DNA of 11,396 nucleotides from Desulfatitalea sp. UBA4791 (GCA_002402905.1 DHGT01000040.1:1-11396), one strand, 5' to 3'; counted from the stretch's first letter, positions 1-8,122 are shown. Program-made: numbers and translations. The notes: generated by a model from the letters alone, not told the origin.

Positions 1-3
1 GTG

Positions 4-23
4 TTGAACGGACATCCGTTCAA
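4..23. repeat. Perfect 8-bp inverted repeat (operator-like palindrome)
   Basis: TTGAACGG-ACAT-CCGTTCAA has two perfect 8-base arms around a 4-base spacer. Its size and shape resemble a dimeric repressor operator (TetR or similar). It lies in a frame that is open through the integrase remnant, so it could be coincidental coding sequence. It differs in spacing from the GAACGNNCGCTC motif around the tetR gene. Confidence 0.45.
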
Positions 24-463
24 TTCCTGAGGAAAATTATCCGATTCTCTTATCGGTTCTGCCAATCTCAACCGAATGCGCAAAAGCCATCCATGCAGGT
101 CGATCGGATTTTAACTCGTTTGGCTAAGACATATGAGCAGTGGCAGGTAGACCAGGCCAGGCATGCCATCCAGCACTATTGTTATTTTCTTGAACGGCCG
201 CATCGACCAGACAGGTCCCTTAAACATCCGGAATCCATCAAGGACTGCAGGACCGCCGGCGAAACCATGGTGCGCGTGCTTCGATTGAAGCAGAGATCAT
301 ATCGTACTGAAAAGACCTATATACATTGGTTGAGGAGCTTTTACTCCCATGTCAAACCCGAAATTTTCGGTGGCGACCTTCGGCGGGATGAGTGCATGCA
401 CCTGTGCGTGGAGGACTTGGATGTCGCAAGAAACACGGTTACCGTTCGTGATAGAATCGAGGG

Positions 464-497
464 CAACGGGGCCGCCCATGGTCCGACGGCCCCGTCG
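464..497 (-). terminator. GC-rich hairpin 14 bp past the acylase stop; possible terminator
   Basis: Arms at 464-474 and 487-497 are inverted repeats of 11 bases with one mismatch, separated by a 12-base loop. In RNA made from the minus strand the mismatch becomes a G-U pair, so all 11 pairs form there and not on the + strand. This favours a role at the 3' end of the acylase transcript, whose stop is at 511. No T run follows the stem on the minus strand, so a classical rho-independent terminator is not proven; it could be a factor-dependent terminator or an mRNA-stabilising hairpin. Confidence 0.4.
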
Positions 498-510
498 CTG
501 GAATTGTATG

Positions 511-2952
511 TTATTCTCTTACCCTTTCGATGGTCAGGTTCGGATCTCTGGCGATCTGTGCCTCGGTAAAAAGACAATCGCGCCACCGGCCCTGGGAAAA
601 AAGATAGGTCTGATCGCTGAAATGGGGCGAATCGGGATCTGTGGACTGACTGTAGCTGACCAGCGCCTTGGCCCGAGGTTTACCTTTCTTCCAATACTCC
701 ACCAGCTGCATGTAACTGCTGCCGTAATTGATCAGATAGCCGCCTTGATCCTCCAGGGAAGCCGATGGATATCCGCCCAGCGACACGTCGGGCGGCAGCA
801 AGGTGCCGTTGGAGCTGGCGTTGTAGTAGAGCATGTTAAAAGCACCGTCCTGACTCGGCCCGCCGTGGATCGGGATCACCTCGTCGCCCTTGCGGGTGAA
901 CTGAATCTCTCCCAACGGCGCGTCGAGTGCAATGCCGGCGGTTTGGAGTCTGACGACGGCTTGTTGCAGGGCCACCAGAATGTTCTCCTGATTGCCCTCC
1001 GTATTCAGCGTATGGGGCGTGTTCACCGGATCGGCCGGATCGAAAGGAACGGCCCAGAGGCTTTCATATTTGTTGACGGCTAGAAAAGATGCCATGAACT
1101 CCCGGAAGATATGGCCGCCGATGCTGTCCAGGCGATAGGTTTGGTCCCAGTTGGCCAAGATAGCGCAGGCGCCACTGGCTGCAAGGCCTGGGTCTTCCCC
1201 GCATACATCCGCCAGTTCTTCCGCCAGGAGCTCACCGCCCATGACCCGGTCGTTGAACAGCAGATTCTGGAAGGTCCGCCAACTCACCCGATTGCCGCGG
1301 CCGGCCACTTCCTCGAGGAGGGTCAATCCCATCCGGGGTCTAAGGCCGATGTCGGTCTCCTCGGTTCCCCAGAGCTGGTTGGGAACGGTCATGTAGATGG
1401 GCGTGTCGGGATTGGCCAGCCAGTAACTGTTATTCGAGTTGGCCACATAGGTTGTGGTCGTGAGCTGGGGGGCATCCTTAAAGGGCACGATACCATCCTG
1501 GGCCGCCGCCGGATCGTCTGCCCATTCGCAGGCCGAACGGGAGCCATCCAGGTAGAGGGGATCGCCGAACACTGCGCATCCGGCGTCAAGCATCTCCCGG
1601 GTCACGTTGGGCACATTGCCGGTGTCCGCGTAAAAGGCCCGGCCGGCGCTGTCGACTGCGATGGTGTTCAGATAACTCACCGACTGATATCGGGCCAGGG
1701 CCTTTTTGAACTGGTCGATGTTGCGGGCTTTGGCCATGGCCCATCGCATTTCCAACCCCTGATCTTCTTCCGTGGCGCTGCGAATCGTCCAGGCCGATGT
1801 GGTCGTCCAGTCGAGCTGATTGGGGATCTCCACCATGGGGCCGAAGTGGGATCGGTAGAAAGTCATGGTCACCGGCGCCAGATTGCCGCCAAGCAGGCGG
1901 ACCTGGACGGTGACCGTCCGTCTGGCCATGGGGTATTCCTTGCCGTCGTAAATGTAGGTGGTGGGATCGCCTTCCTTGAGAATCAGGCGGTAAAAGGTAA
2001 AATGCCTCGACGTGCAGACGGTGTGGGTCCAGGCAACGTTTTCGTTGAAGGCGATACCGGGCAGCGGCATCCCCATCAGGGTGGCGCCGTAAACGTTGAC
2101 CACGCCCGGTACGGTCACCTGCTGCTCGAAAAAGCGGCGCTCCCCTTCCCACGGGTAGTGCGGATTTCCCAGAAGCATGCCGGTCCGGCCCCTGGTCCGA
2201 TCCCGACCCACCGCCCAACCGTTGCTGGCACCCGGTGCCGCACCCGACATCAAACGTTTCAAATCCTTTTCCGCCCGGCTGCCGGTATCCTGGATGGCGG
2301 CAAGTTCGGGTGCCGGCGGCTGGGCATTGACGATGGCGGCCATCAATGGCTTGGGCCCGCCCAGCCAGGTGAAGTCCACCAGGTAGGCGGTATAATCGAT
2401 GATGTTGGCCGGCGCCAGCCACTCGGCCGCTCCCGGCTGATCCGCACAGGGCAGGTTCTCCGGTCCGGTTTCAAGCAGATACTTGTTGTAACCAGCGACA
2501 TAGGCATCCAAAATGGCCTTGTTCTCTGTGCTTTGCTGGTCATAGTAGGCCTGGCCCAGCTCCTGCACCGCCATGGCCTTGTAAAACAGATCCGAAATGA
2601 GGTTCTGTTGATCCCCGGAGCCGATCACCTTGTCGGGGCCATAGTGCATGGAGCGCTCGCCGCGCACCATGAGCAACTGATCGGCGAGCACGCAGGCATT
2701 GAGCTTGGCAAAGGCATACCCGGACCCGAACGAGGCGTCCGGAAGGCTGCGGGCCCGGATGTGGGGGATGCCGTAAGTGGTCCAGCGGATATCGGCGACA
2801 TAGCGGTCGCGGTGTTTGCAGGGGTGTTTTCCTGGATGATGGCCGGGATGGTGGCCCCAATGTTGACCCGGCGGGTTGCCCGGGTGTTTGTCCGACCCGT
2901 AGCATTCAGGGCCTCCGATGACCATCCATGACAGAAGAACGAAAACGCTCAA
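511..2952 (-). CDS. PvdQ-type penicillin acylase family Ntn-hydrolase (acylase)
   Basis: Exported acylase of the penicillin amidase family (S45), closest by motif to the acyl-homoserine-lactone / aculeacin A acylase branch typified by PvdQ. Such enzymes hydrolyse the amide of fatty-acyl side chains in the periplasm after self-cleavage into alpha and beta chains. The alpha chain has DIRWTTYGIPHIRA (residues 54-67) and NACVLADQLLMVRGER (85-100). The self-cleavage site is GA-SNGWAVG, making Ser243 the beta-chain nucleophile. Relative to it, His265 sits at beta23 and Val312 at beta70, exactly as in PvdQ; Asn505 in ANSN matches the PvdQ beta-Asn269 region. The C-terminal SYSQSTDPDSPHFSDQTYLFS block also matches. 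The open frame starts at a TTG (2952) with no good ribosome site. A better ATG with GGAG lies at 2975, one frame off across a run of seven T. A His/Pro/Gly-rich tract (residues 23-48) precedes the enzyme. It is the last gene of the efflux operon, 174 bp after the RND stop. Substrate unknown. Confidence 0.9.
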   Translation of the reverse strand: MSVFVLLSWMVIGGPECYGSDKHPGNPPGQHWGHHPGHHPGKHPCKHRDRYVADIRWTTYGIPHIRARSLPDASFGSGYAFAKLNACVLADQLLMVRGERSMHYGPDKVIGSGDQQNLISDLFYKAMAVQELGQAYYDQQSTENKAILDAYVAGYNKYLLETGPENLPCADQPGAAEWLAPANIIDYTAYLVDFTWLGGPKPLMAAIVNAQPPAPELAAIQDTGSRAEKDLKRLMSGAAPGASNGWAVGRDRTRGRTGMLLGNPHYPWEGERRFFEQQVTVPGVVNVYGATLMGMPLPGIAFNENVAWTHTVCTSRHFTFYRLILKEGDPTTYIYDGKEYPMARRTVTVQVRLLGGNLAPVTMTFYRSHFGPMVEIPNQLDWTTTSAWTIRSATEEDQGLEMRWAMAKARNIDQFKKALARYQSVSYLNTIAVDSAGRAFYADTGNVPNVTREMLDAGCAVFGDPLYLDGSRSACEWADDPAAAQDGIVPFKDAPQLTTTTYVANSNNSYWLANPDTPIYMTVPNQLWGTEETDIGLRPRMGLTLLEEVAGRGNRVSWRTFQNLLFNDRVMGGELLAEELADVCGEDPGLAASGACAILANWDQTYRLDSIGGHIFREFMASFLAVNKYESLWAVPFDPADPVNTPHTLNTEGNQENILVALQQAVVRLQTAGIALDAPLGEIQFTRKGDEVIPIHGGPSQDGAFNMLYYNASSNGTLLPPDVSLGGYPSASLEDQGGYLINYGSSYMQLVEYWKKGKPRAKALVSYSQSTDPDSPHFSDQTYLFSQGRWRDCLFTEAQIARDPNLTIERVRE

Positions 2953-2972
2953 AAAAATTGAAACCGCCCTTT

Positions 2973-2984
2973 CATAATCGCTCC
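2973..2984 (-). promoter_or_regulatory. Ribosome site and probable original ATG of the acylase (out of frame)
   Basis: GGAG (2984-2981) sits five bases before ATG (2975-2973). Translation from this ATG gives MKGRFQFF and then a stop within the T7 run at 2957-2951. One extra T would join it to the acylase frame as MKGRFQFFLSVFVLLSWMVIGG, a textbook signal peptide with a basic start and hydrophobic core. Translation from TTG 2952 lacks any positive charge ahead of the core. Confidence 0.6.
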
Positions 2985-3126
2985 AATCGTTTTAAATGGG
3001 TGAATGTGTTCGTTAGAGCTTCTGTCTCTCATGGACCGAAAACCGTCTCACCTCCTTTCTCCTGTCACTATTTCGGATCGATGGCGCATCCGGGCGGCCT
3101 ATGCACGCAGCCGGCCGCCTGCCATT

Positions 3127-6100
3127 CTACTCTTCCGGTGCCTCCCCGCCCCGCTCGGCCAGCCCGTGCCCGTGGGCGAACTCCCAGCGTTTGTCCAGGA
3201 AGTAGAGGATCGGCACGGTCATGCGCGAAAAGAGCAGCGAGGCGATCTCTCCGGCCATGAGGGATATGGCCAATCCCTGGAAGATAGGATCGAAGAGAAT
3301 CACCGAGGCGCCCACCACCACGGCGGCGGTGAGCATCATGGGCCGGAAGCGCACGGCGCCGGCGTCGATGACCGCCTGGTCCAGGGGCATGCCTTCCCTG
3401 ATGCGCAGTTCGATGAAATCCACCAGGATGATGGAGTTGCGCACCACGATACCGGCGCCAGCGATGAAGCCGATCATGGAGGTGGCGGTGAAGAAGGCAC
3501 CCATGGCCCAGTGGGCCGGCAGGATACCGATGAGCGAAAAGGGGATGGCCACCATGATCACCAGGGGGGTGGAGAAGGATTGGAACCAGCCCACCACCAG
3601 CACGAAGATCAGCACCAGCACCACCCCGAAGGCGATGCCCAGGTCTCGGAAGACCTCGTAGGTGATATGCCACTCGCCGTCCCACTTCATGGCGAACTTT
3701 CGGCCGGTGTCGGGCAGTTGGGCGGTGTGCTGGGCGATCTCGTAGCCTTCCGGAATCTGAAGGGCCGCGATCTTCTTCTGCATTTCGAGAATGGTGTATA
3801 CCGGGCTCTCCCTGGCGCCGGCCACGTCGGCGATCACGTAGACCACGGGCATGAGGTTCTTGTGATAAATACTCTTCTGGCCGGTGGTCTCCTTGAGGCT
3901 GACCAGGGAGCTGAGCGGCACCAGGTCCCCGGTGGCGGCGCGCATCTTGATGGCCTGCAGCCGCTGGATGTCCGCGCGTTGGGCCAGGGGCAGGCGCACG
4001 ATGACAGGCACGTCCTCGCGCTCCAGGGGCTGGTGCAGCAACCCTACATGGCGGCCGTCCAGCGCCAACTGCAGGGTATCGGCGATCTGCGCGACGCTGA
4101 TGCCGTGCAGGACGGCCTGTTCGCGGTCGATCTCCAGCTCGTAGCGCAGGTGGTCGTCTTCCATGAACCAGTCCACGTCCACGACCCCTTCGGTCTCTTC
4201 GAAGATCTGCATGATCCGGCCGGCCAGCTCGCGCTGGCGGTCGTAGTCCGGGCCGTAGACCTCGGCCACCAGGGTGGAGAGCACCGGCGGACCGGGCGGC
4301 ACCTCGGCCACCTTCATGCGGGCGTTGTGGCGCCGGGCGATCTCCACCAGGGGCGGCCGCACGCGCTTGGCGATGTCGTGGCTCTGCTCGGCGCGATGGT
4401 GCTTGGCGGCCAGGTTCACCTGGATGTCGGCCATGTAAGGCGCCCGTCGCAGGTAGTAGTGACGCACCAGTCCGTTGAAATTGAAAGGACCGCTGGTGCC
4501 CACGTGAATCTGATAGTCGGTCACCTCGTTGACCGTGGCCAGGTAGTCGCCCATCTCACGGGCCGCGGCGGCCGTGCTCTCCAGGGTGGCGTCCTCGGGC
4601 ATGTCGATGATCACCTGGAACTCGCTCTTGTTGTCGAAGGGCAGCATCTTGACCTTGACCCAGCCGACGGCCACCAAGGCGCACGAAACGACGAGCAGAC
4701 CCACCACGCCAATAAGAAAGATCCAGCGCCAGCTCGGGTTGTGAAGCAAGGGGTCCATGACGCGGCGGTAAAGCCGGGTGGACCAGTCTTCGGCGGCGTG
4801 GTCATGGCCGCTGCCGTGATCGCCGCTGTCGTCGCTCTTGAGCAGGCGCACCGAGGCCCAGGGCGTGACGATGAAGGCCACGATGAGGGAGAAGAACATG
4901 GCCGCCGATGCACCCACTGGAATGGGGCGCATGTAAGGACCCATGAGGCCGCCCACGAAAGCCATGGGCAGGATGGCGCCGATGACGGTGAGGGTGGCCA
5001 GGATGGTGGGGTTGCCCACCTCGTCCACGGCCTCGATGACCACTTTGAAGCGGCTGCGCCCCTTGTTCTTCGGCAGGTGATAGTGGCGCACCACGTTCTC
5101 CACCACCACAATGGCGTCGTCCACCAGGATGCCGATGGAGAAAATCAGGGCGAAGAGGGTGATGCGGTTGAGGGTGTACCCATAGAGGTAGAAAGTGGCC
5201 ATGGTGAAGGCCAGGGTCACCGGTATGGCCAGGGCCACCACGCCCGATTCGCGCCGTCCCAGGACGAACCAGATGAGCAGGGTGACGGAGATGACGGCGA
5301 TGGCCATGTGGTAGAGCAGTTCGTTGGACTTCTCGGCCGCGGTTTCGCCGTAGTTGCGGGTGACGGTCATCTGGATGTTGTCGGGCAGTTTGCTGCCGCG
5401 TACCTTCTCGATGCGGTGCAGCACTCTCTCGGCCACGTCGATGGCGTTGGTGCCCTTGCGCTTGGCCAGGGAGAGCGTCACCGCCGGGCGGATCCCCCGG
5501 GATTCGATCTGCTTCTCTTCGCCGGCCGGTCCGGCGCCGAAGAAGACATACTGGTCCGGCTCGGCCGGCCCGTCGATCACCCCGGCCACGTCCTGCACGT
5601 AGACCGGCCCGCCGTGGGAGTTGCCCAGCACCACTCGTTGGACATCTTCGGTGGTTTTCAAGAATCCGCCCACGTGGACGGTCACCTCGCCCGCCTGAGA
5701 AGGATAGGTACCGGCGTGGGAGGCCTGGTTGGCGGCCTGGAGCATGCCGGCGGCCTGGTTGAGGTCCACTCCTGCCGCGGCCAGACGCACCGGATCGAAG
5801 AGCACCCGCACCTGGCGCGGTGTGCCGCCGATGAGGGCGGTGATCGAGACATCGGGTTCGCGCTTGATCACGGTCTCCATCTCGGCGGCCACCCGGCGCA
5901 GCAGGTAGTGATCCACGCCGTCGTCTTCACTCCAGAACGTGAGGGCAAGGATGGGCACATCGTCGATGTAGCGCGGCTTGATCAGCGGCGGCGAGGCGGC
6001 CCAGGGAATGCGGTCGTAGTTGGCCATGAGCTTGGACTGCAGGCGCACGATGGCTTCCTCTTCGTTTTCGCCCACGTAGAAGCGCACGATGGCCATGCTC

Positions 6101-6384
6101 ATGCCGGGGCTGGAGGTGGTATAGACATACTCCACGCCGGGGATCTCCCAGAGCAGTTGCTCCATGGGGCCGGTGATGCGCTGTTCGACCTCGCGGGCGT
6201 CGGCGCCGGGCATCTGCACGAAGATGTCGATCATGGGCACGATGATCTGGGGCTCTTCTTCGCGCGGCAGGGCCGCCACGGCGGCGATGCCCAGCAGAAT
6301 GGAGGCGACGATGATCAGCGGGGTGAGCTTGGAGTCGATGAAAAAATGGGCGATCGTGCCTGCTGCACCGGTACCTGGCTTCAT
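3127..6384 (-). CDS. RND-family efflux transporter permease (AcrB/HAE1-like)
   Basis: Inner-membrane proton-driven pump of the resistance-nodulation-division superfamily, 1085 residues, slightly longer than AcrB. It has the usual two-fold architecture: TM1 at about 20-40, a large periplasmic porter region, a TM bundle from about 357, a His/Asp-rich cytoplasmic linker (SGDHGSGHDHAAEDW) near the mid-point, then the second half with TM bundle to the C terminus. The proton-relay aspartates are present as GILVDDAIVVVEN (Asp422, Asp423), which points to a drug/organic-compound pump more than a CzcA-type metal pump. The lysine of AcrB TM10 is replaced by Arg982 in IVVRNSIILVDF. The start is secure: AGGAGGT lies four bases before ATG 6384, and the ATG overlaps the adaptor stop as ATGA, indicating translational coupling. 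It is intact, whereas its two partner genes upstream are truncated. Substrate cannot be read from sequence; the acylase downstream hints at acylated or lipophilic compounds (inference). Confidence 0.93.
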   Translation of the reverse strand: MKPGTGAAGTIAHFFIDSKLTPLIIVASILLGIAAVAALPREEEPQIIVPMIDIFVQMPGADAREVEQRITGPMEQLLWEIPGVEYVYTTSSPGMSMAIVRFYVGENEEEAIVRLQSKLMANYDRIPWAASPPLIKPRYIDDVPILALTFWSEDDGVDHYLLRRVAAEMETVIKREPDVSITALIGGTPRQVRVLFDPVRLAAAGVDLNQAAGMLQAANQASHAGTYPSQAGEVTVHVGGFLKTTEDVQRVVLGNSHGGPVYVQDVAGVIDGPAEPDQYVFFGAGPAGEEKQIESRGIRPAVTLSLAKRKGTNAIDVAERVLHRIEKVRGSKLPDNIQMTVTRNYGETAAEKSNELLYHMAIAVISVTLLIWFVLGRRESGVVALAIPVTLAFTMATFYLYGYTLNRITLFALIFSIGILVDDAIVVVENVVRHYHLPKNKGRSRFKVVIEAVDEVGNPTILATLTVIGAILPMAFVGGLMGPYMRPIPVGASAAMFFSLIVAFIVTPWASVRLLKSDDSGDHGSGHDHAAEDWSTRLYRRVMDPLLHNPSWRWIFLIGVVGLLVVSCALVAVGWVKVKMLPFDNKSEFQVIIDMPEDATLESTAAAAREMGDYLATVNEVTDYQIHVGTSGPFNFNGLVRHYYLRRAPYMADIQVNLAAKHHRAEQSHDIAKRVRPPLVEIARRHNARMKVAEVPPGPPVLSTLVAEVYGPDYDRQRELAGRIMQIFEETEGVVDVDWFMEDDHLRYELEIDREQAVLHGISVAQIADTLQLALDGRHVGLLHQPLEREDVPVIVRLPLAQRADIQRLQAIKMRAATGDLVPLSSLVSLKETTGQKSIYHKNLMPVVYVIADVAGARESPVYTILEMQKKIAALQIPEGYEIAQHTAQLPDTGRKFAMKWDGEWHITYEVFRDLGIAFGVVLVLIFVLVVGWFQSFSTPLVIMVAIPFSLIGILPAHWAMGAFFTATSMIGFIAGAGIVVRNSIILVDFIELRIREGMPLDQAVIDAGAVRFRPMMLTAAVVVGASVILFDPIFQGLAISLMAGEIASLLFSRMTVPILYFLDKRWEFAHGHGLAERGGEAPEE

Positions 6385-7019
6385 CGGACCTCCTCCACGC
6401 GCATGCCGTCCTGCAGGCTGACGGGCACGTCGCTGACATAGCGCTGCCCCGCCTTGAGCCCGGAGAGGATCTCCACCCGGTCGCCCAAAGATTTGCCGGT
6501 GCGCACCAGGCGGAAGCGGGCGATCTGTTCCTCTCCGACGACGAACAGGCCGGTGAGCTGGCCCTGCTGCACGATGGCCGTTTCGGGCACCATCAGCAGG
6601 CCGGCCCCGCCGATGGGTAGAAAGACGCGGGCGAACATACCCGATTTGAGCGGCAGGTCCGGCGGCATGGCCACCTTGACCTCGAAGCTGCGGCTGCGGG
6701 CGTCGGCGGTCGGCACGATGCGGCCCACCTCGCCCGCCACCTCCAGTTCGTCCAGGGCCGGCACGCGCACGGTCACCTTATGGCCGATCTGCACGGCCTG
6801 GATGTGGCGCTCGGGCAGCACCAGGTCGGCGCAGAAAAGCCCCTCCTGCTCGATGTTGAGCAGGGGCGTGCCGGGTGCGGCCAGGTCGCCTTCCTCGATC
6901 AACTTGGCGGTCACCCGGCCGTCATAAGGCGCCAGCACCTGGGCGTCTTTGCGGGCCAGGCTGGCCTGCTCCACTGCGGCCCGGGCCTGCTGCATCCGCG
7001 AGCGGGCGGCCTCCACCAT
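6381..7019 (-). CDS. RND periplasmic adaptor (membrane fusion protein), N-terminally truncated
   Basis: Adaptor that links an RND pump to its outer-membrane channel. The readable frame covers the second helix of the coiled-coil hairpin (ARSRMQQARAAVEQASLARK), the returning half of the lipoyl domain (APYDGRVTAKLIEEGDLAAPG, about residues 30-50), the beta-barrel domain and the membrane-proximal domain ending in SLQDGMRVEEVR. At 212 residues it is much shorter than usual (about 350-400). The signal peptide or lipobox, first lipoyl half and first hairpin helix are absent. Adaptor-like sequence actually begins near 7073 (EVQSRSRQARAALAQADA), directly abutting the tolC remnant, and the frame is closed by a TGA at 7095-7097. 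The ATG at 7019 has no visible ribosome site, so it is only a nominal start. Its stop overlaps the RND start by four bases. Either a real deletion or an assembly collapse explains the missing part. Confidence 0.85.
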   Translation of the reverse strand: MVEAARSRMQQARAAVEQASLARKDAQVLAPYDGRVTAKLIEEGDLAAPGTPLLNIEQEGLFCADLVLPERHIQAVQIGHKVTVRVPALDELEVAGEVGRIVPTADARSRSFEVKVAMPPDLPLKSGMFARVFLPIGGAGLLMVPETAIVQQGQLTGLFVVGEEQIARFRLVRTGKSLGDRVEILSGLKAGQRYVSDVPVSLQDGMRVEEVR

Positions 7020-8122
7020 GGCGTCGGCCTGGGCCAGGGCGGCCCGGGCCTGACGGCTGCGGGACTGGACCTCACCGCGCCCACGGCGTAATTGTCATGG
7101 GAATCGGAAAAATCTTCGCTGTTGATTTCGTAGTTGCCCTGCAGCGCCAGGGTGGGCAAATGGGCGGCGCGGGCCCGGTCCAGCTGCCGTCGGGCCACCG
7201 TCTCCTGCAAATCGAGCTGCTTCAAATCGGACCGCCGGTTCAAGGCTGTTTCGATCCAGGCATCCATTTCTCCCTGGGGGGCGGTGCATTGGGAAAAGAC
7301 CCCCGCCAGCCGAGTGCTCGGGGGTACGGCTTCCGGTTTGCCCATTACCGCGCCCAGTTGGGCCAGGGCGACATTCACCTGGCTGTCGGCCTGCAGCCGC
7401 TGCTGGGAAAGCTCACCGATGCGCACCCTGGCCCGCAGCACGTCGCTCTTGACGGCCAGGCCGCTGCGCGCGCGGTCTTCGACCACCTTGAGATGCGCCC
7501 CGGCCGTCTCCAGGGCCTGGTCGACCACGCCGCGCCCCTCGGCGGCCAGCAGGCACCCCACATAGGTGATGGCGGTTTGGGCGATGATCTCCTGCTCGGT
7601 GCGTTGGAGCGCCAGGTTGCCGGCCTCCAGATTCTCCCGGGCCTGACGCCACCCGATCCAGGTCTGTCCGCCGTCGAAGATGTTCCACGAGAGGGTGAGG
7701 GCGGTCCGGAAATTGTCGATGGGATCCGGATCGTTGAGACGGTCGGGGTCGAAGTCCCGGGCCGTGATCACACCCTGGTTGAGCCGGGTGCCGAAGGCCC
7801 ACAGCGGACTGGTGGTGCGATTGTACGCCTCGGACACGTCCAGTTGGGGCAGCAGCCCGGAGCGGGCCTGGGTCACCTGGGCATCGGCAGCCGTCACCTC
7901 ATGACGGGACGCCTGGACATAGGGATTGAACTTCACCGCCGTCGCAATCGCGTCTTCCAGGGTGAGCGTCGGCGAAGCGACGTCGGCGCCGACCGGCGTC
8001 ACCGCTGCATGGCACACGATCCCTGCGGCCAATGCAAGCCGAAGGGAAAACGTCGACCCGACGATTCGCATCACCCGCGCCATGGCACGGTTGCATCCCG
8101 GAAACGATCTGCACAACCTCAT
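6911..8122 (-). pseudogene. TolC-family outer-membrane efflux protein, C-terminal part lost
   Basis: Outer-membrane channel component of a tripartite efflux system. The chosen start, ATG 8122, has GGAG seven bases upstream and lies downstream of the promoter at 8201-8229; the longer frame to 8254 would begin upstream of that promoter. A signal peptide core (SLRLALAAGIVCHAAVTPVGADV) is followed by TLTLEDAIATAVKFNPYVQ. The first TolC repeat is complete (TLSWNIFDGGQTWIG and its coiled-coil helices). The second repeat begins (RSDLKQLDLQETVARRQLDRA, LPTLALQGNYEINSEDF) but homology stops at DNYAVGAV, near 7075-7096. The remaining residues to the stop at 6911 are adaptor DNA read in the wrong frame (Pro/Arg/Trp-rich). 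Roughly the last 120 residues expected of a TolC protein are missing, including the second half of the barrel and coiled coil. It is the first gene of the efflux/acylase operon. Confidence 0.8.

Larger units (their letters stand above)
3..510 (+). pseudogene. Decayed integron-type tyrosine recombinase (integrase) remnant
   Basis: Tyrosine recombinases cut and rejoin DNA at specific sites; this copy looks dead. From the ATG at 93, residues 58-90 contain the SAM-like core-binding signature of integron integrases (RSYRTEKTYIHWLRSFYSH). The frame then jumps directly to the start of the catalytic domain at residues 92-120 (GGDLRRDECMHLCVEDLD and TVTVRD), which corresponds to the GLRxxE box with the first catalytic Arg. 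Relatives have roughly 100 residues between these two blocks, so an in-frame internal deletion is inferred. Nothing recognisable follows residue 120: the other catalytic His/Arg residues and the nucleophilic Tyr are absent. The frame stops at 569 inside the antisense end of the acylase gene. Upstream of 93 the frame is open to the window edge and encodes an aromatic, basic stretch (QFLRKIIRFSYRF) plausible for this family, so the true start probably lies outside the window. Family assignment is from motif memory. Confidence 0.7.

Noticed and set aside
1111..2931. 606-codon open frame on the + strand, opposite the acylase gene
   Set aside because: Antisense shadow; no domain, Gly/His/Val-rich composition, and the minus strand has all catalytic motifs of an Ntn-hydrolase.
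3093..3119. Inverted repeat GGCGGCC/GGCCGCC just after the RND stop, as a terminator
   Set aside because: The 7-bp stem has a 13-base loop and no T run in the direction of transcription; too weak to call a terminator between pump and acylase.
3004..6441. 1145-codon open frame on the + strand, opposite the RND gene
   Set aside because: It is antisense shadow of a GC-rich coding region: very rich in His, Gly, Asp and Gln with no recognisable domain, while the minus strand encodes an unmistakable RND pump.
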